Below, in pieces: positions 48,276-60,691 of a stretch of 64,000 nucleotides of DNA. The stretch's first letter is position 1, and each line of letters begins with the position of its first letter. The notes under the pieces were generated by a model, which was given only the letters and a program-made list of their open reading frames with translations, had not been told where the DNA came from and made no database searches. Source of the stretch: Molossus alvarezi (Eukaryota > Chordata > Mammalia > Chiroptera > Molossidae); the NCBI GenBank assembly GCA_037176705.1, contig CM073886.1:13104501-13168500 (forward strand), given 5' to 3'. A program made the translations under genes and the position numbers.

Positions 48276-51200
48276 AGGCGGGTGTAAATATATCTGGCTC
48301 TTTCACTTGGCAGCCATCTGCTTAACAATCGTAGTGGCCCTGGAATTCTCCGTCCCATTGGCGGTGTGGGCGGGATGGTTCTGCCAGTGGCTTTAGGGGT
48401 GATAGTTAACAAATGCCCACGAGGAAGCCATGGAGTATCAGCTGCACCTGCCTGTTTCTGGAATTTTCACTTCTGTGGCTGCTGGTTCATTCTGAACACT
48501 ACAGAGCAACCCTGAACAGCCACATTGGGAAAGTTTCCACATGAAACCGAAGGGAGAACGCCTCTAGCTGTGAGACTGAGGAACTGTGCTCCCTGCCCTG
48601 GACAGTGAGGGATCCAGTGGCCACCGGGGCAGAGTCCAGGCGGTGAGCAGCTCCCCGTGTGGCGTTTTCTCCTTTCTGAGGAAAAGTGAGCTTGGCCACT
48701 GTCTCCCAGGGATGTCCTAGACAGGCAGCAGGGTGGGGACGAACCACACTAGGGTAAGCTGCGGGGTCTTCTAGCCTGGTCCTGATGGGACAGTGAACCT
48801 TGATGCAGTGTTGACCAGAGCTCAGGGCTGCCCGTCATCCATGGCATCCAGGTCTCAGGGCGGCCATAGCCCCTCATCTTCTGGTCTGTGGGAAGCTTAG
48901 CCCTGCTGGCCAAGACTAGCCATGCCTGCATAGACTCAGTCAGAACAGGTAAACACTCTCCTTCTACTGATTTGCGAGTTTAAATACAACTCCTTGGCAT
49001 GGGCACATGACCCATGTCTGCCAGGGCAGTTGCTTGAAAAGTCTGAGGAAAGGCCCCATAAAACATGCTGAATTTGGACCCTCGGCCTGCTGGCCCAAGT
49101 TCTGATCTGTGGGGGTCCCTCACGCCTCTGGCCCAGTTTTATTTTAAAACTGACATAAAAATGGTGCTGATGTTTCTTTTCTATCTACTGAGGGGCAAGT
49201 GAAGAAAAGTGAAGACATTTTCTATTGAAGACCCAGAAAGTCAGCACCAAGAAGCCTGGCCTCCGCAGCGCCGGCCAGTGGAGGTGCCTGCAGGCTGAGC
49301 AGCAATGGGCCTCGCCCTGGCTGCTCCTCGACAGGGGATGCTCACTGCCTGCGCCCTGGACGCCGAGACGGGGAGCCAGCGGACACACTCCAGCTGCCAG
49401 GGTGGCTGCCAGGCTGGGGGCTCAGAGGTCACCTGCAGTCCAGGACAACACAGTATAAGCTAAGCCGCCTCTGACCAAGAAGAAATCATCTAGACTGACA
49501 TATCAGAGGTGGAAGCTGCCGGGGTGGCCACTCTAGAAAGAAAATACCAACTGAGGCTTCATTACCTTCCTTGAAACTATTCTAGTAACTTAGAAAGAAT
49601 AATTAAATTGCACACATATGGATCCTTCAGAAATGACAGCCACCATCCATGTTAGAAGTAGGAACCCATTAGCTTCACGTTACAATCAGGGAAAATGGAG
49701 AAGAGCGCTTCCCTCCTGACGGGCTGTCACTCCTGCACTGAGCCCCCACCCTCGGCCACCCGGGGCTCCTCACGATGCCCTGGAGACCACTCAAGCTCTT
49801 AAAAGTTACTTCCTGAATCTTTATGGGTTGTATGCTAGGATGGAAAGTTCCAAAGTGGCACACCAGTCTTGTCTGCAGTTGCTGGCACGGCAAAGATGAG
49901 CTTCGGGATAGCACCCTGATGCCGATGAGGGTGACCCTGTCTTCCACAGGTGCAGCCCCTTACTTTGTCACACAGCACAGACCTCTGAAGAAACGCAGAG
50001 CCTGCTGTGACAGGGAGCTGAGGCTCTGAGAGCTGATGTGTGAGATGTGGGGTGCACATCTACGGGGTGGGGGCTAGCTGAAGGAGCACTGGCCTGCTGG
50101 CCCACTGTCCTTGGTACCCTCCATGCTGGTGGATGGTTCTGGGTCCTGCTCACGCCCCCGCCCTGGCTTCCCGGCGAACGTGTGCTGAGGGCCAATGGGC
50201 CAGGATGGCTCCTGAGGGGCTGGGCAGGGGGAGCGCAGGCAGAGCTTGGTCAGCAAGGTGGCAGGATGAGGCGGGCAGCTCAGACTTCACTCACTGTGAT
50301 GCCAGATGCTGTTCACTCCAATCCCTGGGTCCTCCCAGCTGACTGTAGAGAGTGGGTGACCACCACAGACTGCAGATGATAACCTGCAGAGGGCCACCTG
50401 GGTCTGTCCAAAACCTAGGACCTGGCCACCCGGGCTGTGCCATCATGAGGGAGGCAGGCACTGGCCCTGAGTCACAAGGAACATTTGGTCTTGTCTGTGG
50501 TCATGAATGCATGGCCTACGGGCCCCACTTCTCTGTGTGTCTTTGACTCCTGGGAAAGTCACTTCTGTGATAACGCATGCAGGGTGCTCGCTTGAAAGAT
50601 CTGGGCTCTTATTGCAGCCTTGGGAGGTCTTGCGGGCTCTGAGCGTCATGTGAAGTCATGGTCGGTCGAGAGAAGAGCCTTTCTTCTCGGGTAGCCCAGG
50701 GTTCGGGCTGTGCCTTCACAAATCCTCAGCACTCCGGGCTATTTCTGCTACTCTGTGTTCCTCCAAGGCATGACCATTCTGCCGAGCTGCATTTTAGAGT
50801 TTTAATCACTGTCACTCATGTGTGACTGAAGGTGCCACTTAAGGAAAGTTGCATTTTGAAAGTGGAGTGGCGGTCAAGCATGGGTGCCCTGCCTGCAGCC
50901 TGGCACACAGAAGAAACACTGCACAGGATCAGGCCTGGCATGCACTCTGGCGGGGGCCAGCTGGAGCCCCGACTCCCACTGACACGCAGCCTCGGATGAG
51001 TGAGGAAAGGACAGTTCTGTTGCAGGGTATCTCCCGAGAGCCAGGCCTGGGTGGCAGGGGCTGCACAGCAGCCAGGAGCAGAGGGAGGACCCTGCTGCTG
51101 TCCGTGAACCAGCTTACCTGGCTCTCACCCAGACGTGTCTGGGAGAGCTGCCGCTGCCCGGTTACTGCTGCAAACACCACTGCTGCGATGGGCACCCTCC

Positions 51201-52700
51201 ACCAACCCACTGGCTAAGACATTTTCCTCTTTCACCGAGAAAAAGTATAAAACGAGATCAGGTTAAAAAAAAAAGAGGGAGGCTAAGACAAAATCTGAGC
51301 ATTTAAAAATAGCATCCCGATAGTGAGTGATCAAGTGATCATCTAGCAAGTCATGGGGAAGATACATTTTTCTTTTCTCTACCTGGACAGGACCACCCAG
51401 CAACCCGCCCAGCCTGGCCAGCAGAGGTCAGGAATCTGTGCTCAGACTCCTCTCCATCTTACATTCCCCTCCAAACACACTCACCAGCCGCAGCCAAGAG
51501 GCACCCCACGTGTGCCTGCAGAGAGGGCACGGTTCACAGGCCTTTGCCCAGGCCCACTAACCCCTTCTGGTTGTCAGAATGAGCTGGTAGAGCTGCCCTT
51601 GCCCTAAGAGGACAGAGTAGGGTCACCCTTCGTCCTCAGGGCCCAGGAAGGTACTGACAGCAGCTCCACTCCAGGGGTGAGGCCACGCTCCTGCCCACCT
51701 CCCTGGCCTGGGCTCCACTTATTCCTGCTGGGCCTGGTCTGGAGCTTCCTATGTCCCTACCCCAGCCCACAGGACCCACTTAGAACCGGGTCTGCCCAGG
51801 AGTCTCCAGAACCAGCCTGGGCTGGGTGGGTCCTTTGGACAAGAGCCCCGCCTGCCACTGGCAGAGCCTAACCCTACGAGCAGCCAGCGCAGAGGACATT
51901 TCAGCCACTCTGATCATCAATGGGAGCTCATTTCTAGCAAGTAGGTTTTGAAAGAGCAGGTAAAGGCTTCATGCTTTAAATAAAATCATTTTAAGTCACA
52001 TGCTCCCAACTATGAGGCACTTAACAATTGTTAATATATGTTTTAAGGATGTCCTTGGGCACTACAGGGAACAGGAAGTGACCAGTGTAACCCACACACC
52101 CACAGAGTGACCCTCTGTGTCCACTGCACTTTGTCACGGTGCTGGCTGATACTTGGTTGCTGTGGCAACCAGACTTCCTAGCCCCAGGTGTCCCATCGCT
52201 CAATCTATGCAGGTGTCGCCAGCTAGCCCCACACAAATCCACGGTAATGACCTTAGCTAGCTCACTGGTTTGAATAAATATGAAAATGCTTCCTGTCAAC
52301 GGAAATTAGACTTAGCAACAGATTTTTTTGGATTAATATATTCCAAATATTTAACATATATCAGGCTGAAGGGCACAGTGCATTACCATTTCTTTGTCTT
52401 TTGTTACTTGTGCGTAAAAATTAGCCAAAGTTTGCCTCAGAGTGCCTGTCAGGACGCTAGGAAGTGATGGTCAGTGCCGTCCACAGGGCTGACAACATGC
52501 CCGGCTCTGCCTGTGCTTTTCAGTGCCCGCTGACATAGGAAGGCTGAGCCCTAAGCTCCGCTCGAGGAGGAAGGACAGACCTGGCCCTGCTCCACGATTC
52601 CAGAGGCCGTGTCCAGGCCCCAAGTGGGGCGCGCGGGTCTACGCCAGCACTGCAGCTGGGGGGCTCCTGCTCACATGCACACAGGGCTCTTGTGCCACAG
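48276..52700. other. Unique GC-rich intronic sequence
   Basis: I see no gene, RNA or mobile element that I can name. Short reading frames on both strands do not resemble proteins. Confidence 0.5.
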
Positions 52701-52709
52701 AAACCGTGT

Positions 52710-52920
52710 CACCCTCATCTCTCAAGCCACATTTGAGTGGGCTGTCAGCACACAGAGTCCTGTGCCCATGAGTTTCACCCTCACCCCACATCTTAGTGGA
52801 CAGTCAGCATACAAGGCCCCCGCGCCCACGGAAGTGGGTGTTACTCTCACTCACGTCTGAGTGGGCTGTCAGCACACAGGGCCCCAGGGCCCGGAAGTGG
52901 GTATCACCCTCACCCCACAG
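52710..52920. repeat. Diverged tandem repeat, about 66-bp unit
   Basis: Units begin CACCCTCAT, CACCCTCAC, TACTCTCAC and CACCCTCAC at 52710, 52776, 52842 and 52905. Each full unit contains a GTGGGCTGTCAGCACACAG-like block. About three copies and part of a fourth, with roughly 15-25% divergence by eye. Confidence 0.85.
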
Positions 52921-53794
52921 TCTTGGAGGAAGACCTGCCTTCCCTCACAGCTTGTCCGGATCTTCCCACCCAGCCAGTGCAGTTTCCAGCATCCTCCACA
53001 GTTGGCGAGCACACCCTTGTCACAAGAGAGAGGGACGAGCCTGGCTCATGCGAGAGGCCAGCATGTCCAGCTATCACATAAACATACATACTTATAAGAA
53101 ATAATGGGCAAGGTCAGTTCACCAGTAAAGTAGAAATCACACACACAACACCTGGCATGTCCATAGGTCAGAGGTCAGGGTGGTCCTCTAGCCCCTGCCC
53201 CCCACAGACACTGTCTCTACTGGGGGTCACCACTGCAGACAGACCAGCATTCTTCCTGCCCTCCCACACCTCTGTTTGACCACTTGTCCTAATCAGTGGA
53301 TGCATCTTGCTGAACGACTTCACCCCCTTTGAAAGCGAGTTGTCTCTGGCCCTCCAGCAGGGTTGGTGGTGACAGGCAGCTCTGGGGCCCAGAGGCTGGG
53401 ATGGCCGCTGAGGGGTAGCTCACCCCACAGATCCACTCTGGGCAGTGCATGCAGCCCATGGGGACAGGGTCGAGCATCTATGCTACAAAACCAGGACCTG
53501 GTGGGTACTTCTGACAGTCACAGTTTTGCTCAGAGGTCCCTTTCAAAGGAGCCTTGAGTGGTGGTGGTTCAGTGACTCGGGGAGGGCCAGTGACATCCTC
53601 AGGCATCTACTGTACACTGATCCTTCTAGAAGCATCAGGTTTCAGCTAAGTCAGCTGACAAAAATCATCACAGGAAAATAGCACACGAGTGATGACAGAG
53701 GGACCTTCAAGGAAAGGATGAAGCTGACCAGCACCCCGCTGACCGCCTCATCCACCTGGTATCTGCGCTGCCCTGGGATCTTCCTTGCTGGAGG
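52921..53794. other. Unique intronic sequence
   Basis: I see nothing recognisable here. Confidence 0.5.
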
Positions 53795-54010
53795 CCCAGG
53801 CCCACCTTAAGTCTCTGCCCCAGTGCCCATCCCTGCTGCCTTTTGTCAAGTCTCTGCTCAGATGCTACCCTCTTGAGGAGGCCTTCCCGGAACTTAACAG
53901 GCGTAACAGGACCTTAGTCCATCCTGGCACTGCCCACCCAGCAACACTCTCACCACCCCACATACTGCAGACCTCACTTATTTTGCCTCCATTCATGCAG
54001 CACCCATAGC
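53795..54010 (+). mobile_element. L2-like LINE fragment
   Basis: AAGTCTCTGCTCAGATGCTA followed by GAGGAGGCCTTCCCGGAACTT and a C-rich stretch ending CTTATTTTGCCTCCATT (the pieces are shown split) is the familiar 3' region of L2. It is diverged. Confidence 0.65.
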
Positions 54011-54130
54011 ACCAGCTCCAAACAGACAAGGTAAAGCATCCATAGCAAGCATAACCAAAGACGTAAAGGAAAACGTGCTCACAATGCATATAGAATACCC
54101 AGCAGAGACAGAACTATAAAAAAACAACCA

Positions 54131-54380
54131 GCCCTGCCGGTTTGGCTCAGTGGTTGGAGCGTCGGCCTGTGGTACAGAGAGACCTGGGTTCGGTTCCCGC
54201 TAAGGGCACGTAACTCGGTTGCAGTTTGTCCCCGGCCCTGGTTGGTCATGCGGGTGGCAGCCACTCGATGTGTCCCTTCACATCGATGTTTCTCTCTCTC
54301 TCTCTTCCTCTCTCTCCCTCCCGCTCTATCTGAACAAAAAAATAGAAAAATGTCCTCGGGTGAGGATGGAAAAAAAAAAA
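54131..54380 (+). mobile_element. Ves-type SINE, sense
   Basis: The head is GCCCTGCCGGTTTGGCTCAG and the young subfamily mark is GGTTCGGTTCCCGCTAAGGG. The CT stretch and A tail are intact. It forms an inverted pair with the SINE at 54436-54702. Confidence 0.93.
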
Positions 54381-54435
54381 GAACCAAACAAATTCTAGAA
54401 CTAAAAAATCAAATATCTGAAAGTAAAATTTTATT

Positions 54436-54702
54436 TATTTGTTTGTTTTAATTTTATTTTTTATCCTCACCCGAGAACATTTTTGCATTTTATCTTCAGT
54501 TAGAGTGGGAGGGAGGGAGGAAGGAAGAGAGAGAGAGAAACATCGATGAGGGAGAGACACATCGACTGGTTGTCACCCACACAACCCCAACTGGGGCCAG
54601 GGACAAACTGCAACTGAGGTGCGTGCCCCTAGTGCGAACCGAATACAGGTGTCTCTGGTCCATGAGCTGACGCTCTAACCGCTGAGCCAAACCAGCCAGG
54701 GC
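54436..54702 (-). mobile_element. Ves-type SINE with 17-bp target duplication, antisense
   Basis: GAAAGTAAAATTTTATT flanks it at 54419-54435 and 54703-54719. On the minus strand the head is GCCCTGGCTGGTTTGGCTCAG. Confidence 0.94.
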
Positions 54703-54719
54703 GAAAGTAAAATTTTATT

Positions 54720-54948
54720 AAACAGACGCTTTGGCTCAGTGATTAAAAACATTGGTCCATGGACCAAAGAGTCATGGGTTTGATTCCCGGTCAAGGGCAC
54801 ATACCTCAGTTGTTGGTTTGATCCCTGACCCTGGTCAGGGTTGTGCAGGGGGCAACCAATCAGTGTCTCTCCTCAAACTGATGTTTCTCTCTCTCTCCTT
54901 CCCACTCTAACTAAAAAGCAACAGAAAAATATCGAGTGAGGATTAAAA
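54720..54948 (+). mobile_element. Ves-type SINE, sense, head truncated
   Basis: It starts inside the tRNA-like head at GCTTTGGCTCAGTG and directly abuts the right duplication of the preceding SINE. The B-box region GGTTTGATTCCCGGTCAAGG places it in the GTCAAGGGC subfamily. Confidence 0.88.
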
Positions 54949-54959
54949 AATTTTTTTTT

Positions 54960-55535
54960 ACTATATGAGCTTAATAGCAGATTGGAGGACAGAGAATAAA
55001 AAGGTAATTAATATAAAAATAGCTCAACCAAAGTTATTCAACCTGAAGAACAGAGACTTGAAAAACAAATCTAAGAACAAAGGACCAAACCTCAGGGACT
55101 GGTGAAACAACATCAGCAAGTCTAACATACATGTCATTGGAATCCGAGAAGATGAGAGAAATGAGCAGAAAAAAACTTTGAAAAAATACTGCAAAAATTA
55201 TCCAAACTGGGAAAGGGCTAAATTACAGATTTAAAACCCTCAGGGAATCAGAAGCAGGATAATTTTCACCCCCGGCTTCCCCAAGTGTCACATCACAGTT
55301 AAACTGCTGTGAGCCAGTACAGGCGAGCCTGCTGCTCGGACTCCGCCACAGTCCAGGGCGGGGAGCACAGCGGGGGAGTGGCTCTGAGAGGGGAGGGGCA
55401 TCCATCAACTGTGTCGTATCCTTATGTGGACAAACCAGCTGCAGAAAGGCATTTATTCATGAGACAACTGGCAACACTGGAATGCTCACTAAGTATTTGA
55501 TAAAATTCATCCTAATATTTTAAATTAAAAATATT
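54960..55535 (+). mobile_element. Old LINE-1 5'/ORF1-region fragment
   Basis: The stretch with GAGACTTGAAAAACAAATCT, CTGGTGAAACAACATCAGCA and TCTAACATACATGTCATTGG resembles the ORF1 coiled-coil to mid region of old L1. Stops break it. Confidence 0.6.
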
Positions 55536-55539
55536 TTTC

Positions 55540-55622
55540 AAGCAACCAATGAATGCATAAATAAGTGGAACAACAAATCGATGTTTCTCTCTCCCTTCCT
55601 CTAATTAATAAATAAAATAAAA
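55540..55622 (+). mobile_element. SINE tail fragment
   Basis: Only the terminal CAAATCGATGTTTCTCTCTC region and the A-rich tail of a bat-type SINE remain. Confidence 0.6.
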
Positions 55623-55626
55623 AATT

Positions 55627-55853
55627 CAGCCTGGCCGGTGTGGCTCAATGGTTGAGCGTCGACCCATGCACCAAGAGGTCGCTGGTTCGATTCCCGGTCA
55701 GGACACATGCCCAGGTTGTGGGCCCGATCCCTAGTGGGAGACACACAGGAGGGGGGCACACAGGAGGTGGCCAATCGATGTTCTTAGTCATTGATGTTTC
55801 TCTGTCTCTCCCTCTTCATTCCGCTCTCTCTGAAATCAATAAAGAAAAAAAAA
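55627..55853 (+). mobile_element. SINE of the GACCCATGCACC subfamily
   Basis: The head CCTGGCCGGTGTGGCTCAAT is followed by GACCCATGCACCAAGAGGTC and a perfect tRNA-like B box GGTTCGATTCC. A short ACACAGGAGG duplication lies inside. It is distinct from the main Ves copies. Confidence 0.9.
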
Positions 55854-55899
55854 TAAAAATTCATTTTTTCAATTATATTTGATATACAATATTATATTT

Positions 55900-56450
55900 G
55901 TTTCAGGGGTAACAATGAATCCTAAATGTGATACTGTAATAGTATTATAGTTACATTGTTTTTAAAAGACCCAATCTCTTAGAGCTCTATAATGAAGTAT
56001 TTGTAAATGTGATGCCTGGGGTTTGCTGTAAAAAACAGAGCAGAGCCCTGGCCAGTTTGGCTCAGCGGTTAGAGCGTCGGCCTGCGGTCCAGAGAGACCC
56101 GGGTTCGGGTCCCGCTAAGGGCACGTACTTCGGTTGCAGTTTGTCCCCGGCCCTGGTTGGTCGTGCGGGTGGCAGCCACTCGATGTGTCCCTTCACGTCG
56201 ATGTTTCTCTCTCTCTCTCCCTTCCTCTCTCTCCCTCCCACTCTACCTGTACAAAAAAGGGAAAAATATCCTCGGGTGAGGATAAAAAAAAAAAAAAAAA
56301 CAGAGCAGAGGGGGAGGTCAGTAGATAAAATACGGGGCATGTGCTAGACAACCGAGTCTGACGTGATACACAAGGTGCACAATGCCATTCTCTTTACTTT
56401 TGTATTTGAAATTTTTTGTAATCAAAAGTTAAAGAAAAATAAACAAGCAG
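55900..56450 (+). mobile_element. Old L1-type 3' end, split by a SINE
   Basis: GAAGTATTTGTAAATGTGAT and GCCTGGGGTTTGCTG before the SINE, and CTTTACTTTTGTATTTGAAA with a final A-rich end after it, follow the order of an old L1 terminus. Confidence 0.5.
56046..56295 (+). mobile_element. Ves-type SINE with 15-bp target duplication
   Basis: AAAAACAGAGCAGAG flanks it at 56031-56045 and 56296-56310, the latter merging with the A tail. Head CCCTGGCCAGTTTGGCTCAG and the GGTCCCGCTAAGGG mark are present; all parts are intact. Confidence 0.94.
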
Positions 56451-56459
56451 TAAATTCTC

Positions 56460-59400
56460 CCATCTTCTGCCTGGGACATTTAAAACTGACCACTGGAATT
56501 CTCATGAACTATAACAAATTGTGAAATGCAATTTTTAAAAATGCCTTTGTTCTAGAAGCTAAACTTACAGTGAATATAGAAACAAGTGTTCAGACAGCAG
56601 CAAGTCAGTGTTTCTGGGAGCTGGGCCACCACAATCTGTACTGAGTGGTGAGTCTGATCAAACTATTCAGGTATAACTCTAAAAACAATTCAAAATGTTT
56701 TTCCAAAACAACATGGGTGAGGGGTCTATTTTTCAGTTACTGATTTCCCCAAGGCTGAAAATTGGAGACTGGACTGGAACCGAGAGGAACTTCTCTGTGT
56801 TAATTTAGAGGTCACCAATCACTTGCGGTGGAGTCCCGTGCTCTGCGCACCTGGGCACCGCGGGACCCCCCCCCAAGAGTGGTGCAGTCTGTGGGGTCCA
56901 AGGGAAGAAAGGTAGGGATCCTGAGGCCTGTGCATAATGGCCACATTCTCTCAGAAAACAGTAGGATTTGCTGTAGTTCAGTGTTCATGGAAGAAAGAGG
57001 GGGTGTTCACCCTGAGCGTGCTGCTCCCAACCAGAGAGCCCCCACGTGTATATATGCAAAGCCCTCGATGCTCACTCCAGCCAGGGGTTTATCTCTTGTC
57101 ACCGCCCAATGTGGACCTGCTGGCTACCTGCACGTTCCCTGATATTTCCCAGCTGTTATTTTCATTGGGGATTATGACGCTACTCGCTGATTTGGGCACA
57201 ATCAAAAAGGAAAGAAAGAAATAGAGTTGTCCACTTACTGACGATGAGCCAAATGGATTTAATGGCACCAAATGTCTCGCTGGAATCCAGGTCCTGAAGC
57301 CAAGTGACTAAGTGGGGAGGGCAAGATTTCACCAGCGAAGTTGCATAATAGTGTTTATTCTGAAACGCTGATCTCATTGTCTTATGTAAATGGGGACCAC
57401 CGACCACCGACCACCGTGAGACCCACTCCCTGTGCTGTAATAGGTGGCACGTTGACACCAATTTAAAACCTGGTGATGCATTGATGACCCTCATATAAAT
57501 CTTGACAAAATTACACACACACTTAGAATTTAGGAAGAAGAGGCTGGGCCATTGAAAGCCCAGAAGATTCTGAGGCCTGGAGAAGTCCAGGAGACTCTCA
57601 GTTATTTGGTGTGATGAGAATCAAGGTTTCTGTTTCCTGTGTCACTGCTTTTACCCCCGAACTCTGTTGCCTTTTCTGAGGCAGATCCAACAGCTCTTAC
57701 TAAGATGAAAGGAGATTTCTTGCCTTCAAACAATACAAAACACAGCACAACACTGTGAGAAAGAGATGAAAACTCACAAGACCAACGAAGCACCAGGTGC
57801 CTAGCCAGGTCCACTGCCGCACCGAGCAGACCAGGCTGTCACACCTACTGCCCCCAGCTCTGCAGACACACCCCAGAGTGCTCTCGGCACAAAAGAAGAA
57901 GAGATTGTTTATAAAGTGCTTTACATGTTCTCCATTGCTCACTCACTCGCTCTCTTCCATGCCTGCAGCTGGCTTCACTGAAGCTCAAATCTCAAGCCCA
58001 GCATCTCTGCTGGTTGACCAGGACCAAGCCCTTCCTTACCTAACAAGACTCCATCTCACCTCTGACCCTCCGCACTCTGTTACCAGCACCTCCATGCACT
58101 AGTGTTCAACGCCTCCTGCTGGGCAGTGGTGCAGGGAGCAGGTCAACCCTGAGACTGGCCCGAGGCAGACCCACAGTCCCTTCTCAGAGGCTCACACCCT
58201 GCCACCCTCTGCAGACCTCCACCCCCCACCCCCAAATCCCCAGCACTGGTAGGTTGCCCCCTGAACCTTGTCTGCATCCGGACTCTACAGACAGGTTGTT
58301 TAGTCCCAGTCCCAGGGAAAGAAGCCTTTCTGCCAGGCCAAGGCCTCCCTGCTCCAGCTGGATGCTCGGGGCAGTGAGCCTCTCTGCCTCAGTGGGGCCT
58401 CCTTAGCTAAAGCCTTTCCCTCCCCTTCCTTTTCCCATCCAGGCTCTTAGACGCCTGTTGTCAACACCAGCTCAGCTCACATCTGTTCACCTTTGACTTC
58501 ATTTTATTAAAACTAACTTATTAATCTTTAATCAAAGGCAAAAATGTTTAGTGAAGATGAATTGAAACTAGAGATAAGAAAGAAAAGTGATCTGATCACC
58601 AGAGATAAATATGGTTAATCTCTCTTGGTCGTGGATTTCAAAACAGTTGGATAGAATATTTTTTAGGAAAAAAAAAAGAGGGGGGGAATACAGTACATAC
58701 TATTTAAAACCCATTTTAACATACTACTGAAACATTTTCATATCATTAAATAGCACTGCCGTCACTAAGTTGTGCAGTATAGTAACCCACGGAAGAGATA
58801 TACATGTATTTAATTCTCCGTGGCTGAACCTCTAAAGTGTACCTGTTTTGCCTTCCCGTAGCCATGGTGAGGACACCTTGTATTTGTGTGCATGCCCAAA
58901 CCTGCCATCGGAAGCCCTGGAGTGGGGCTGGGGACCAGCAGGCACATCCATCACTAAGGCGCATGCCCACGTGGCCACCCTGTCCTCAAGTACTCCCCAC
59001 GGCACCCAGCCCAAGCCCCACACATCTAATCATAAGAAAACACCAGACAAACCCAATTTGAGGGACATTCTACCAAATACATGACCAGAACTGCTCTAAA
59101 CTGTCAAGGTCCTGAAGAGCCAGGGCAGCGTAGGAGACTGCCACAGACCAGGGGCACAGGAGAGGGCCAAGGCTGAGCGGTTCTGGGAGGGACCCCAGGC
59201 CGAGGAGGCACAGGTGGAAAGCTGCAGAAATCCAACAGAGGCCTGCTGCCTGGTCAGGGAGCACGCTGCTGCCACCTGTTTCAGCACACGAGGATGTAAG
59301 AGGTGAACACGAGGGGAGCTGGGCGGAGGCCCACGGGCCGCCCTGTGCTATCTCTGAACTCCAACTCCACTTCCCCAGATGCAGCTGCAGTCTCTGGGCA

Positions 59401-60454
59401 GTGCCCGGCTTGGCCTGGCCTTGGACATGTGACATCACACACCCTGGGAACCATGGCCAATGTCAATCCTGCAGTCACCCTGCCGATGCGAGGACAGCAA
59501 ACCTCAGATGGGGCCACAGCTCTGCTGCCTAGCGGTCTGGTTGTGCTCCATCAAGCATTTGCCTTTGGTTGGATTCAAACTAGTAACTGTGGACGTTTTG
59601 CTCAGCGTGTCTCCTATGTCTGGCTCAGTGCTGAGGAGGAGGGGGTGCCATGTCCCCAGACCTGTGGACCCCACTGAGGCCAAGGACACCCCTGAGGAGG
59701 GCTATGCACACGATTTCTAGAACACCAGCACACACACCACAACTGCGCTAACAGTCTGGATTCAGAGACATTTCACTGAAGATAAAAGAAAACTAATTAG
59801 GTTTCTCGATTCAGCATGCCACTCACCACCAAGCATGACCTTCCAAGCTATCGGTGGCCTCGAGAAGGTGAGATGCCCCCTTTAAGAGTGATGAAGAGCA
59901 TGTGGTGGCCACCAGATTATCTGCCTTCTCGTGACCCCTACCTATGGATCCAGAACCCCTCGATTCCATGTGCAGACAAGCTGTGATTGAGCTACTCTCT
60001 GCCCTACGCACTGTAGAAACCAAGGGGATGGGCAAAGGCCCAGCCCTCGTAGGGCTGAGAGTCTAGTTGGGGGAAGGAGAGGTACAGAGATGATAAACCA
60101 ACATACAAATCAAGATCCATGTCAGAGGTGGCAAGTTGAACAAAGCTGGGCCTGGAGCTAGGGCTGGGGCTGTGCGCATGGAGGAGGAAGTGAGAAACAT
60201 GCAGTGGTGGGGCCATGTCATACAGCGGGGACAGCCGGCCATCAGTGGGAATGGACATCACACAAAACTTTCTCACTGAATCCTCTATGCACATCAGTCT
60301 TCTAAATGCTCAGAAGACATTCACTGAGGCTGAAACCAAACAGAAAACCAGTCACACTACGCTGTTGAAGGGACATTAATCTGAGACCAGCCAACGTGTC
60401 CATAATAAGCACAGTGGGCACTGCTTTAAAAGGGTGTAAAACTCATTTTTTTTA
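56460..60454. other. Unique intronic sequence
   Basis: I see no gene or named repeat. There are an A/G run at 58668-58687, three CCACCGA units at about 57401-57420 and an AT-rich patch at 58490-58850 that may be an ancient or conserved non-coding element. Confidence 0.45.
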
Positions 60455-60691
60455 AAAAAAAATTCTCACCCGAGGACACTTTTCCACTGATTTTTCAAAT
60501 AGAGTGGGAGGTGGGGGCGGGGGGGAGAAACATCGATATGAGATGAACACCCCGACTGGTTGCCTCCTGCATGATCTCAAGGCCCGAGATCAAACCGCAA
60601 CTGAGGCACATGCCCTTGACTGGAATTGAACCCGTGACCCTTTGGTCTGTGGGCTGACGCTCTAACCGCTGAGTCAAACAGGCCAGGGCTA
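60455..60691 (-). mobile_element. Ves-type SINE, antisense
   Basis: The minus-strand head is CCCTGGCCTGTTTGACTCAG and the B-box region is GGTTCAATTCCAGTCAAGGG. The GA stretch is replaced by G-rich sequence. No clear duplication is seen. Confidence 0.87.

Noticed and set aside
47726..48325. Repetitive 199-codon protein
   Set aside because: It is produced by a stop-free minisatellite that is open in all three plus-strand frames.
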